From the NCBI GenBank assembly GCA_021229015.1, contig CM037785.1:41412766-41476765 (forward strand): 64,000 nt of DNA, read 5' to 3'. The position numbers and the translations under genes are program-made. The stretch's first letter is position 1; every line of letters begins with the position of its first letter. The stretch is from Solen grandis (lineage: Eukaryota; Mollusca; Bivalvia; Adapedonta; Solenidae). Positions 33,961 through 44,339 of this stretch are shown here, piece by piece. Below the pieces are notes generated by a model. That model did not search any database and had not been told where the DNA came from. It saw only the letters and a program-made list of their open reading frames with translations.

Positions 33961-34429
33961 TAATTTTACTTAAAAGAAAAACAGTTTCTGTTAGTGCATT
34001 GTCATTGTCCTAAAAAGCGGATATAGAAATTAGCTTCCTGTCTGTCTCTCTGTCCGTCTTTCTGTCCACATTTACAAACTAAATATTTTCTGCAATAACA
34101 GACCTACTAAGACGTATTATAAATCATTTAATCGATAGTCTTCACTTGAAGTCTACACGACTGAGAAAGCGCTGTCTCAGTCCTTCATATTCGGTTTTTT
34201 ATCATGCTAGTATTATCGAATAGATAATTTTTCTTATCAATTCTTCATTTATTTATTTGTTATTTTATTTTAGTAATTAGATTGAAAAAGTACGTCGCCG
34301 AAAGGAAGGAGGGGGTATGGAAAGTTCTTGTTCTTTCAGTCCTTCAGAAGGAAAACGCTGTATTTTTACTTGTGTAGGCTAAATAAATAATAATCATCTT
34401 TTCAGTTACTCCACTCAAAGGATTTCTTG
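33961..34429. other. No supported gene
   Basis: It contains a CTGT/CCGT-rich run at 34039-34070 and two 'cagtccttca' copies (near 34168 and 34338). No coding sense. Confidence 0.45.
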
Positions 34430-35165
34430 TCTCGCGCTGACACACGAGATGCGAAGCGAGACGCGAGATTCAGGCGAGATGCAAAGCGAGTCACGATATT
34501 GTATTATTCAAATATCGCCCGATGCTCGCCTATCGCAGTAGATATTCAAACCTTCAGACCTAATATTGTGCCTTGCTTTGTATCACGAGAATCTGGCGAT
34601 ATTTGAGCAACATAACATCGTGCCTCGCTTCGTGTCTCGCCCGATTCTCGCGACACAAAGCGAGACACGATTCTCGCATGTTGCGTCTACCCGTGTACCA
34701 TTATTTTAACACGTTGTAACCGTTTTCTCTTTAGTTTTTTGTGTAATCATGACTGCCACTGATACATGATATGCAGTGAAAATTACTTATATCCCGTCTA
34801 ATCGATTAAGGTTGAACAGCACCGAATTGCGTACTGCCGAATCGAGCGATATTTGAACGACAAAGTATCGTGCCTCGTTTCGTGTCTTGCCCGACTCTCG
34901 CTTCCTGTCTCGTGGTTTGAACATCTAATGCGACACACGAGAATCGGGCGATATTTGAAAGATATAATACCGTGTCTTGCTTCGCATCTCATCGGAATCT
35001 CACGTCTCGCTTCGCATCTCGTGCCTCGACGAGAATCCGGCGAGGCGCGATATTTTACCGCGAGTAACGAAGCGAGACGCGAGATTCCACGAAAAACGAT
35101 GCGAGACACGATATTCTACCGCGAAATTTCATGATATGGGATCTCTGGTATATGGAGGCTATTCA
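34430..35165. repeat. Repeat B: CGAGAC-rich module array
   Basis: GC-rich island in AT-rich DNA built from reiterated words: 'gaagcgagacgcgagatt', 'tcgtgcctcgcttcgtgtct', 'gcccgattctcgcg' and 'cgatatttga'. A composite module (gaatc.ggcgatatttga, then a catcgtg-like link, then cctcgcttcgtgtctcg) recurs near 34590, 34835 and 34935. Both orientations of the CGAGAC word occur, so the array can fold extensively. It ends at 35146-35161 with 'atatggaggctattc'. No protein is plausible: frames are runs of Arg, His, Glu and Ser from the repeat. Confidence 0.75.
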
Positions 35166-37339
35166 TTGTTGATCTGGATTGAACAGTTATTTTCCGACAA
35201 AATACACAATTCTTTTGAATTTCTTAGTATTTAAACTCCAGAGATACATTCTTGGACTGATTTGCCGATGCAACGTTGTAAAACATATATTCAACAAAAT
35301 GCATTTAGATAAACTACAAAACGCCTTCTTACTTTAACGCTCGCAATTTACATTGTCCGACCATATGATTCGGCTCAGCTTAATCCAGGTTTACACGTTT
35401 GCAATTGTTGATAAATAAGCTCCGCCATTTCCTCGCCCACTACTCATCGTAAATAAACGTAATTGTCGCTCACTTTCGGTATTTTCGACAACGACTGGCA
35501 AATCTCCACACATTTATCTCCCATGTACGAATAAGGGAAGGTGTTGCAGCGTGTAGGTCTACACATTCAAGGTAAATGCATTATGAGAATTAAACAGTAT
35601 CACAATTATTTACTAAGCATCAAGTGTTTCAGTTGCATGAGTGCCATTGTATGCAGGTATTGAATCAACATCAGAAGATATAAAAAGATTAGTTATTGAA
35701 ACGTACCCCACCTACATTGTAAAGCAGCGATATAAGCGCAGCATGGCGTAAATTTATATTTAGATTTTTATATCCCTGCCAGGATTTTAACTTTGATTTT
35801 TTTTAGTCGAGCCACCAAAAGCCACATGATAAGAGAACCCACTTCACCACAACTGAGCTTTTTTCAAAATTTAATATCTAGCCACTGCCATTACTGGTGT
35901 TGTGAATTTGCGCTCAATGCCACTTTCATAAAAAATTCGATTTTTTTTATTCACAATTTCAGAAAAACAATGTATAATTTCACAAACAGAGCTGAGGTGT
36001 ACCGGACTCAATTTTTTGAATAACAATTCTAGAACACATAGTCAATATTGACTATTGGCAGTATAAAGTTCAAGTTGAAGTATTCATTATGTCTTTAATC
36101 AGGAGATGTTCTATAAAGATATAAGATATTCCTGCTTTAATAAAGATTGATCCTTTGCTTGTCACCTAGTATATTAATGTTTTAAATGCAAAAAAACTTT
36201 CTGACTTCCAATATTATTTTTGAATCTCTGTGTTTGTTCATATACATACCTGCAGATTAATTAATTTCTTTAAGAAATACACAAAATTTACATGCCATCA
36301 ACTGTCTGTCTGTGTCTTAATCCAACTCTTAATGGGTTTTTTTTTTCCAGACAGTAAAAAATACTTCTTGACTATAAATCAAGATTTTTTATGCAAAACA
36401 AAAATATTTATAGAAGGAATAAGTCAAATTGATATTTAAGGTTTGTTAAGTTGCTGCTTTACTACTGTCCAATTTTCAAGTCAAAACAGATGGAAGATTG
36501 CTACAGATAGATCTATACAATAATTTTTACAGGCCAAATTTGGCTGCTGCCTTTCCAGTAATATTAAGTACATTTAATTACTATATCACAAATATAACCT
36601 TAATACTAGGGTATAACTGGATTAAGAAAAAAGAGAAAAAAATCTATGCAGTTTCTAATGTAAAGCTTAAATGTCTGTATATAGCAACTTCCCTTTCATA
36701 GATCTACATAACATTTTTTTCAACCATATTTTTTTCGTTTTCATTTTACCATGTATATAATTAAAAGAGTCCAAAGGTAAGTATAATGATTAACAATTGA
36801 TGTATATAAAATTATTGTATCTACAAAATATCATTTTCAGACGAGGTAAATACGAATCTTTCTGTACTTACCGTTTTATCATGGTGTAAGAGTTACCTCT
36901 CTTTATTTTCCGCTCGGGAAATTTGGCTCCGCCTTTAAATCTTCGCCTATTTCCGTGATACTGTCATATATGGAAGTTGCAAAATCGTCTACAAATGTTA
37001 ATCGCGTAGAAATGTAAAAGTCAAGTATGCAGTTGTAAACCTGAAAGTGTTATCTGATGCGGCCCCATTCTCGAACGACGTGATGTACGGCGTAAAACGT
37101 GTCGTGTATGACGTTGTACATATCGTAAATTTGAGTTTGAAAATTATAAATAATTTTTCCATTTTATCTTAGCTGCATGTTATTAAATTACATTCTAGAA
37201 GTAAAAACGTTACTAGTTAAATCGAGATAATCAAAACGCACCATACGAGCACAATATATACCTCTCGGATAAACGTTTATACTTTTACAAATTGTTTAGT
37301 TGAACCGAAGTATAAATTGTCATGATTACAGGCTGGGAG
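35166..37339. other. Interior of the A-B-B'-A' arrangement; no recognised gene
   Basis: Mostly AT-rich with less AT-rich patches at 35390-35560 and 36900-37110. Possible splice-like signals occur ('acattcaag|gtaaat' near 35571, 'gtgtttcag|ttgcatg' near 35631), but I find no coding frame that uses them. 'Ctccgcc' followed by 'tcgcc' recurs near 35427 and 36928. A non-coding transcript is possible but unsupported. Confidence 0.4.
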
Positions 37340-37344
37340 TTTTG

Positions 37345-37505
37345 GCAACGAATAGCCTCCATACTGGTATGGATACTGCGACAATGCGAGATTTCTTGTT
37401 ACGATATCATGTCTCGCGTAGTGTCTCGTCGGAATATCGGGTCTCGCCCGATTCTCGTTGTCTCGCCCTAAGGATGAGAGGCACGATATTCCATATGACA
37501 CTAAT
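37345..37505. repeat. Repeat B', inverted relative of B
   Basis: It begins 'cgaatagcctccatac' (37350-37365), the inverse of the B end at 35146-35161, and continues through 'gcgagatttcttg', 'atgtctcgcgtagtgtctcg', 'gtctcgcccgattctcg' and 'gcacgatattcc'. The complement aligns with the last ~170 bases of B. Confidence 0.7.
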
Positions 37506-37699
37506 GGGATTCCGTATGTTTCAGTGTACACCTTAAGGATCAGCTTATCAAATGTCTTGAATTAGAGATATTGGAATTAATGTCCCACTGCTTTTTTTAG
37601 GTTAAGATTTTATATTTAAAAAAGCATTAGCAAACTATTGGTGATTACACTTGACAGGAGTAAAACGGCGCACCTCGATTCTAAGATTTTTTCTGCCGT

Positions 37700-37870
37700 G
37701 GAAAAAATATGTGACAAATGTGCTTGTATTTCATAAAAAAATGACATGAGAAAAATGTGCTTTCTTGTTCTTAAAAAACTTGATCGGAGCACATTTGTCA
37801 CACAAAATGTATTTTTTGGTTAGACATTTGAGGTCCTATTTGTCTCATATGAGACAAATGCGACCGCATC
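37700..37870. repeat. Repeat A', with internal inverted copies and a 22-bp palindrome
   Basis: 'Gtgacaaatgtgctt' (37711) and 'gagcacatttgtcac' (37787) are inverted copies of the repeat A motif. A perfect 22-bp palindrome, ATTTGTCTCAT followed by its complement, lies at 37838-37859. A third, weaker copy lies at about 37745. Confidence 0.75.
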
Positions 37871-37904
37871 GGTCTTACGTAATGTGTCCCTACAAACCAC
37901 GCAT

Positions 37905-37940
37905 TAATTTACCTTAATATGCTGAGCGCAAAGCCAATTA
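37905..37940 (-). mobile_element. Possible SINE fragment
   Basis: 'Taccttaatatgctgagcgc' resembles the complement of the SINE central domain ('accctaatatgctgagccc' at 32636). The match is too short to be sure. It sits just outside A'. Confidence 0.35.
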
Positions 37941-39169
37941 GCTATATGTCGTGGTCATGGATTGTTACAACGACCTCCCGATTAGGCCATCGGGACTGGT
38001 TACATATTTGTACACACTTTTACTGGCAAAGCTATATCATATTTATATCAGTAAAATTTTACATACCATCCAAAACGAAACATGTTACCCGAACCGGAAT
38101 GCTTATCTTAACGCTATCGACATTCGAGCTGCGTTCGGACGTTTTTTTATAACGGTCAGACATGTTCATACATTTTCAACTTGAAATTTCTTACAATTTG
38201 ATTTTGTTTATGGATGTTTAAGAATGTAATTGGCTGTCCATATTTCTGTAAGTGTTTTTTTTCTTGCCCTTTCATTGCTGATCACATCAGGACGACAGCG
38301 GCATTGAAATTGGGCTGAATTTCATTATCAAATCGGGAAATTTTAATGTAAATTTCATGAAGTCCAATTGACGGCTTTCTGAATGGATTATATACCTTAC
38401 GGCTTGTTACAATGTAGGGGAACCAGAAACTGCATACGATACCACGATGATGTAAATCTAAAGACATTCTATATTAATCAGTATAGCAATAGCGTGTATA
38501 TATATTCAGAAACAAATTCCATTTTCATGGCAGAAATGCTACATGTCTTGTATTCTTGATACTAGTTTTGGCTTTTCTGCGTTTTGTAATTTTACCCATA
38601 TTTGATGCTGTAACTTTGTTTCCTGACCTTGTGCTGATTTGCACTTTGCGATTTTTCAGGCGCTTTTATGTGGCCTGACTGATTCTTAATGTAAACTAAT
38701 TGATATTTGTTGTTTTGTAATTTTTCACAGGCGCTATATAGAGGAATCTAGACAAGCCTTGACAGACTGCTGCAGGGAATGAAACATTAATGCATTCGGT
38801 TGTTATTTGTGACTGTGGCTTTATAATACTTGATATGATATGTTGGCTGGTCTCTTATATGGTCATATAAGGTGGACTGGGTGGATCTGGTTTTGTAGCT
38901 GTGTTACGGCTGGAATAAACACAAACTCCATTCAAGGTCCTGCGTTTTTCTTACTTTCTGATATGTCTGGGATAATGATTTTTATGTAATGTCTTCGGTT
39001 TTAACTTTCAAATCAGTCATTTTGAAATAGAGTCGGTGAAATAATGCATTTTCTTACATTTATATCTAAAGTTAATCAAAACAGACATACCAAATGGATA
39101 GTATATAAGTTACAGATAGATGCCAAAGGGTATCATGTAGAGCCCGCAGTCTGAGATTCACTTTTCACC
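37941..39169. other. No supported gene
   Basis: Ordinary AT-rich sequence. Around 38640-38945 it holds two 'tttttcaggcgc'/'ttttcacaggcgct' segments (38655 and 38718) and an AATAAA at 38912, which could be a processed transcript end. No coding frame supports this. Confidence 0.4.
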
Positions 39170-39430
39170 TCTAATTGTGACCTTGGCCTGGAGCTAGGAA
39201 CCTTATCTTAAGGACAACATCGTTTCATTTTAACAAATCTCTATTCCCAATCATTCGAAAAATCTTTGATCCAGAGATAAGTTACACCCGGACAATCCAT
39301 CATGATGACCATTTACCTCTAAGTATGACCTGGACCATAGAGTTAGGGACACGAACACTTCTACGCGATACATTCGTTCATTGAGGAAAACATTCCTTCA
39401 AGTTATTTGAATATCCTGCGATCCATGTCT
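39170..39430 (+). repeat. Two diverged tandem units of about 148 bp
   Basis: 'Tctaattgtgaccttggcct' at 39170 and 'tctaagtatgacctggacca' at 39318 start homologous units. Both continue with '.gag.tagg.ac', a 'cattc' block, and then 'gatcca.g..taag'. They resemble a 'gtgaccttgacctt' tandem repeat I associate with bivalves. Confidence 0.6.
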
Positions 39431-40070
39431 AAGAAACCCCAGACAAGCAAATCTGCACGACCTGACACACTACCGCACATATATCGTAGGGACATTGTGG
39501 CGATTATGTCATGCTTCCGCAAATATTTTACTATCATAAACCGTAGGTTACTGTTTCGAGCTACCCGGGTAACATGTCTCTGTTAAGATTTATTTCATGA
39601 AAACTAAACTTAATGACAATGCCAAACTGCTATCTTAAAAAAATCCCCGCTACAACATTCTTATTATGTGACATTATACCACCTTCACACTGTAAATTAA
39701 AATGTTAAGCACAGAGAAAGAAAAGTACCCAAAGTAACCAAAGATTGGTTGAAAGAACCACTTTAAAAGAAGTAAGATATGTTTCATGTATAATTAAAAT
39801 TGAAAATAGCGTGAATACCTGCACACAAACAAAAGTATCATATAAATATAGTTAGAGAATCTTCGACGTTGTAAACCATGTCTCCTTCGCTAAGAAATTG
39901 TACAGATTCCTTGTGTCCCATTGTTTTCATTCATGTTGTTTGAGTCCTTTCATTATTACTGCAATCTCCATCCTTGCAATAGAATATAGTCATATTGTTT
40001 GTTCAATTGTACTTTGATAATATTAAATATGATATACAAATGCATATTTATTATCAAAATCGCGGTTATA
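39431..40070. other. No supported gene
   Basis: Nothing recognised. A short stretch at 39520-39555 ('cgcaaatattttactatc') resembles text near 26970. Confidence 0.4.
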
Positions 40071-40405
40071 TTGAGAAGGAGTCGGAGAAAAGAAAACTTA
40101 AATATGGTATGGGGTGTAGGAAAGAGAAAAAAGATAGGACGAATTTGACAATGATTTTGAGCATGTGAAGAAATGTGGAAAGGATATACGTGATGATAAT
40201 GAGAATTGATGGAATTTAATAGACGGATAGATGTGACGATATAAAGCAAGGAAACTGAAAAGAGGGAATGAAAGACAATGATGTGAAGGAGAAAATGCAT
40301 AGAGTGAGTGAAACGCGAAAGGAAAGGATGAAACAGACGATAGTATTGAGGAGGCAAATGAGAGCAGGAAGGACGGAAAACATGCCATTTGGCTGATCCG
40401 TCCTG
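40070..40405 (+). repeat. Purine-rich repeat, copy 1
   Basis: The plus strand is strongly purine-biased. The portion 40285-40405 aligns with 41195-41313: 'tagagtga.tg.aacg.gaaa', 'ggaaaggatga', 'agacgatat.gt', then 'gcctgatcc'-like text. The 180-codon minus-strand frame here (39956-40498) reflects absence of stops in the pyrimidine-rich strand and is not a gene. Confidence 0.6.
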
Positions 40406-41194
40406 CTGAGTTTTTTTTAAAAATGTGTTTGTTGGACTTAAACGTCTCACTGATAATATTTCAGATATTTCGCATACATTCGTGCATATCGCTGACATTC
40501 GTCGAAAACTTTGCTCACTTATGGAGGCGGTTATTGTGTTCGGTCTCCAACAAGTTTTGACTATGTGGAGTTAAGATTTCGACACACAGGCAATATATAA
40601 AGGGGTTCTTTTGAGAGAAAAAAAAAACCTCTTATAACTGGGCAAGATATGTTTAAGCAAAAGAGAGTTGTTCTTGTTTAAATTCAGATGTGTGTTCATT
40701 TAGTTATTACTATGATTATATGTCGACAGTTTTTATATATGACAGTTATAGGAACTTGTTGAAGACATTTGAGGATTTTATTTGCAAACTTTATTAAAAC
40801 GACACTTCTTTCCAGAAGGAACGTTTTACGTTTGAAAAACATGATCTCGCGATTTCATGTTTATAATATCCTCTTGCTGTGATAATTCAATGTTAGCATA
40901 TTCTGTCTAGGACTCTGTATCTACAAGTATGTCGAAAATTGAAAAGCGCATATGTAATGTTGTTAAGGTTTATTTTCAATGTTATGGACAATGTCAAATC
41001 ATCTCAAAAAAGTCAAACATTAATAAAGCAGCTCTTTCACAGATGATTAATAGTTTTGTCCTACACTTCCTCGTAATGTTTGTTACGTCATTGTTTCCGG
41101 CATGTGTAGGTCTCATAATTAGAAAAGAGGGATGCGATTGACTATATTAATCAATGAAAAATAAACGCATGTACGTTACAAATTGAATGTGTAA
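40406..41194. other. No supported gene
   Basis: AT-rich spacer between the two purine-rich copies. A 70-codon frame at 40929-41141 has a hydrophobic C-terminal half but no recognisable context. Confidence 0.4.
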
Positions 41195-41313
41195 AGGAAA
41201 AGAAGGATAGAGTGACTGGAACGGGAAAGGAAAGGATGAAGAGACGATATTGTTGAAGAGGAAAAATGACAACAGGAACCCTTAGGATAGAAAGCATCCA
41301 TTAGGCCTGATCC
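41195..41313 (+). repeat. Purine-rich repeat, copy 2
   Basis: Direct repeat of 40285-40405, about 910 bases downstream in the same orientation. A SINE follows directly. Confidence 0.6.
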
Positions 41314-41344
41314 CGACTTGATAAGGATCGAGGTTTTTTTTTGT

Positions 41345-41600
41345 GGGGTAGGGGGGGGGGGGGGGGTAAAGTCACACTGCATATTTCAAACATTAGGTGG
41401 ACTATGTTAACTGAGAGAGATACAGTTCTGCCACACTGCAGTATTACGTGTAGACATGTGGCATGTATCATGATAACGGACAACACCAATCCTGGAAGGA
41501 ATACCATTATGTGCTGTGCGAGCGCCGGCATGGAAGCTATACAGTACTTTTTTTTTTGATCGAACCCTCGACTCCGGCACAGATATATAAATGAGTATGT
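41345..41600 (-). mobile_element. tRNA-derived SINE (Meta/RUDI-like), nearly complete
   Basis: On the minus strand, box B 'gagggttcgatc' (41558-41569) is followed by the linker ('ctgtatagcttccatgccgg'), the central domain ('tggtattccttccaggatt') and the distal segment ('atactgcagtgtggcagaac' at about 41425-41445). A G14-rich run replaces the tail at 41347-41366. The head before box B is weak. Confidence 0.75.
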
Positions 41601-42270
41601 CGTGAAAAAAAAAACACATCACCTATTAATCAATACAAACATGTATATTTATATTAAGCGGAAGTATAAATTGTCAGGTTTTTTTGTCACCACAATTGTC
41701 GATATTTCAGAATGGTCGTCTAGAGATAAATAACAACTAGAAATGTGTCGTCTTTATTATGAAGTCCCCACTTTGAGGTCATACACGATCAAATCTTACA
41801 TAGAGACTTTGTGGACAGACGGACGACCGGAAATCGTGCAATATGGTACATAATTGTAGATTCATTGTTTAGGGACAATAGAATGACCACATATAGAACC
41901 ACAAGCTATTATGTGGTTACGGGAGTGAATACAAAATATGTCCTTTGTCTTTCCTGCAGGCACGGGCCGGATGCAAACAATGTGCTTTATTTACTTTTTT
42001 ATATATGCGCGGACATAATTTGTTTTGATTGGATATGGTTATATTCATGGGAAGCGTTACAATTTATTTTGTGTGAAAATTGTAACACTTCGAGATGAGA
42101 TATATTTCAAAATTCACATAAAAACAAACCACATTTTCTTTTTTATGTAATGCTACCATGTACATATCCATTATAAGTAAAAGAAGTTTACCAGCAGGTT
42201 ATATCACTACATGTGAGATATGTATGTTATCTCACACAGTAATTCTAAGTATAAGAATCATTAATATATT
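41601..42270. other. No supported gene
   Basis: 'Gaagtataaattgtca' at 41662 also occurs at 37310, so it belongs to a dispersed repeat. The 95-codon frame at 41811-42098 has no recognised motif. Confidence 0.4.
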
Positions 42271-42420
42271 ATGATGACATATGTATTGCTGCCTCACTGC
42301 TGTATCAAACTTGTACACAACATACATGTTACCCTTAACATTCCTGAACTAACAGACATTGGGCCTGCTATTGACTTGCTTAGCGCTAGACAGGGTGGTA
42401 TATTCAAGGTCAAAATGGTT
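42271..42420 (-). mobile_element. Highly diverged SINE remnant
   Basis: On the plus strand, 'attgctgcctcactgctgta' and later 'gcttagcgctagacagggtg' mirror the order found in the 5745-5965 copy ('attgctgcttcactg' and 'gtgagcgccaaccgcaaggg'). This is an old copy without recognisable tRNA boxes. Confidence 0.5.
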
Positions 42421-43081
42421 TTATTGGCATATAACAAAACAAATTGTTCAACGCCAACTACACCGTGGCGGTACAGGTATATAACATCTGAAAGTACAAT
42501 TTTGAACAAACAGAACATATTTTACATATAAGAATATCGACAGTATATACAAATTAAATCATACCAAGCGTTTAATGTTGGGTGGAAAAAAAAATCGAAT
42601 TGAACAAATTCAAATATACATTAATAAATATCTAAACTATAAAAATTCATACACTTATGTAATTTACTTATGTCTTAGTGGAATGACAGAAAGAGAGAAA
42701 AATAAGTTAAATTTGGCGCTTCACGGTGTGTGAATCTAGTATAACGGCTATTGTAAAGGGGAAATTACTCTGAAGTGAATGCGAGTAGGAAAACAAAAAC
42801 GTGCTTAAATTAATCGCAGTAAGTTTTGAAATTTGAACAATTGAAGGTACACTGGAAAAAATAGGAATAATAGCAAGGGGTAGAATAAATAGTATGCCCT
42901 GATTGTATGTATCATTACGATGACAACTTTGTCACCTATAATTTAATCAACCTTAATTTTTCATATCGATGATCGAGTTCAAGATTAGCCACCACTTCTT
43001 CAACTACAAGAAGGAAACTACAGCACTTGTACTGTAAAGTTACAACAAATCTTAACTATAATATATGTTAAATTAAATATT
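42421..43081. other. No supported gene
   Basis: AT-rich; nothing recognised. Confidence 0.4.
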
Positions 43082-43193
43082 ATAACATATTTTTATTTAT
43101 TATTATATTTATACTTATGAGATCATAATGTGACAATTAATCCTTATAAACATATTTTTCATTTATTATTATATTAATACTTATGAGATCATA
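43082..43193 (+). repeat. Direct repeat of ~47 bp
   Basis: 43082-43127 and 43146-43193 match almost fully; both end in 'cttatgagatcata'. They are separated by 18 bases. Differences are limited to an inserted A and C and one T to A change. Confidence 0.85.
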
Positions 43194-43689
43194 AACATCA
43201 GTTGGAATGAGGGTAACAAATGCCATATTTAAATGAAAACATCTTGCCGAAACGAAACGCAAGAAATTCTACATGAGTGTTACAGTCTTAGGTATAATGC
43301 TGGTGTATATGAGAGTTAATGGAGCATGCAGTAATGTATCTCTGTGAGTGATTGGGTGTGTATGTGTGTACTTGTGTTAGTGGGGTTGGTGGGTATAGAC
43401 AGAGATGCATGTTTGACATGCAATACAATATGTACTATCATTATAAATAAATATTGATTTATGGATGCGATCAATCTTATCTTGAAGTAATATAAAAAAC
43501 AATACAAAAAAAAAAGTATTGACTAATCATGATTACCTTTGATACTGTTCAAATTAATGGTAACCATTTCAAATAGTAAATATTAAATAATCATGACTAT
43601 AGAAGACATACATAAGTTTCCAACTGTAGTAACATAAATTACATTCCAATACCTATAGAAAAGAAACAGACCAAGAAAAAAAACAACAA
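43194..43689. other. No supported gene
   Basis: AT-rich. A GTGTGT-type patch lies at 43340-43380. It may contain the 3' tail of the LINE. Confidence 0.4.
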
Positions 43690-44339
43690 AACAAAACATC
43701 AAAGATTATTTGCTCTCTTAATATAAGTGCAAAATAGATAAATTTACCTAATGTATTTTAAAATTTTTGTATTTTCGAACACATCATGATATAATTTATT
43801 TTCTAATAAGCCAAGTGCAAAAATGTTTTGGTAAATATTTCTTTCTTAAGTCAGAATACAATGGACAAACAAGTAAAAAATGGTATTCGTGTTCAATTTG
43901 ACAACATATTACAATAGGAAACATTTTCTATCATTTTGGTATATTTCTAAATCTTTATTTGCTATAGCAAGTTTATGGGCTGAACATTTAATCTAGCTTA
44001 AAGATACTCTATATTTTTTCAAGTAAACACTGTTTAAAATATTTTTCAATGTGAACTTTGGTTTAATTTTCATAAGTTTTATTCGAAGAAGTATTCAAAT
44101 CAGCATACCATTTTCCTGTTTATAAGTATCATATATTCTATGTATTACTGAGTTACTTGTTCAATTTGTATATTATCTGATTCCACAGAAATGAAAAATC
44201 TTATTTATCAAGCATATCTTTAACTTTAACACCCCAGCTGTTATAATATTCCGTTATCCATCCTTAAGGATCAAGAGCTTATAGATAATTGATTCGGAGG
44301 GATGTGACAATTCGAAATCAAAAATTTAAATATCTTATT

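Noticed and set aside
34798..35109. Arg/His/Glu-rich open frame that could look like a repeat protein
   Set aside because: It is a translation of the CGAGAC repeat; the opposite strand and other frames are equally open.
34430..35165. CRISPR-like array
   Set aside because: Repeat units vary in length and orientation and have no unique spacers of constant size; the context is eukaryotic.
39956..40498. 180-codon minus-strand open frame, the longest in the window
   Set aside because: It lies on the pyrimidine-rich strand of a purine-rich repeat that is partly duplicated at 41195-41313. Low stop density follows from composition, the residues are His/Ser/Phe/Ile-rich and there is no motif.
41811..42098. 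95-codon plus-strand frame with a hydrophobic segment
   Set aside because: No splice signals, no recognisable domain and a SINE remnant nearby; too weak to call a gene.
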